A stretch of DNA of 5,209 nt. It comes from Candidatus Hodarchaeota archaeon. GTDB taxonomy: Archaea > Asgardarchaeota > Heimdallarchaeia > Hodarchaeales > YT1-039. Location of the stretch: NCBI GenBank assembly GCA_016840025.1, contig JAEOTF010000240.1:1-5209 (forward strand). Reading direction: 5' to 3'. The position numbers and the translations under genes were made by a program. The notes beneath the pieces are model-generated. The model was not told the origin of the DNA, made no database searches, and saw nothing but the letters and a program-made list of their open reading frames with translations. Positions 5,190-5,209 of the stretch are shown piece after piece (within the stretch, counting starts at the first letter, position 1; each line of letters begins with the position of its first letter).

Positions 5190-5209
5190 ATGCATTTTTT
5201 CGAAGGGGA
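5190..5209 (+). CDS. Possible 5' end of a gene running off the window
   Basis: ATG at 5190 is preceded by GGTG at 5178-5181 with an 8-nt spacer, a good archaeal SD, and the frame (MHFFEG) is open to the window edge. Only six full codons are visible, so the product cannot be named. A GTG at 5179 in another frame is also open but has no SD. The call rests on the SD alone. Confidence 0.3.

Overview
This 5.2 kb window looks like chromosomal DNA from an AT-rich archaeon. The evidence is: Shine-Dalgarno (SD) elements of the archaeal GGTG/GGTGA type at the right distance from starts (before nadE and before the coiled-coil gene), short A/T boxes about 25 bp upstream of likely transcript starts, GTG and TTG starts, and proteins of archaeal flavour. 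A TACK-type lineage (Thermoproteota, perhaps Bathyarchaeia-like) is my guess, but it rests on general impression and not on a marker gene.

Layout: (1) 35-223 (+), a small basic hypothetical protein. (2) 338-1153 (+), ammonia-dependent NAD+ synthetase NadE, with its own promoter and SD. (3) 1154-1340, a 187-bp intergenic region with T-tracts, a GC-rich 9-bp inverted repeat and two AT-rich dyads, one overlapping the likely promoter of the next gene. (4) 1341-1823 (+), a HIT-superfamily protein with a CxxC and a reduced HxH active-site motif. (5) 1854-3677 (-), GlmS, complete and with all catalytic residues, convergent with the HIT gene. (6) 3678-3789, a divergent promoter region. (7) 3790-4761 (+), a Gfo/Idh/MocA sugar-nucleotide dehydrogenase resembling UDP-GlcNAc 3-dehydrogenases. 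(8) 4777-5073 (-), a small acidic-tailed coiled-coil protein of unknown function, convergent with the dehydrogenase. (9) 5074-5209, a promoter region and the possible first codons of a gene running off the right edge.

How the genes fit together: GlmS makes glucosamine-6-phosphate, the entry point to UDP-GlcNAc. The divergently transcribed dehydrogenase would, if the family reading is right, oxidise C3 of UDP-GlcNAc on the way to a 3-amino sugar for surface glycans. The left half concerns NAD+ synthesis and a nucleotidyl-hydrolase-like HIT protein; a functional link there is only inferred.

I see no mobile element, CRISPR array, tRNA or rRNA. Most of the window is ordinary housekeeping gene content and I do not find a convincing new multi-gene system. 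The less explained items are the structured intergenic segment at 1166-1227, the atypical HIT protein, and the two small uncharacterised proteins.
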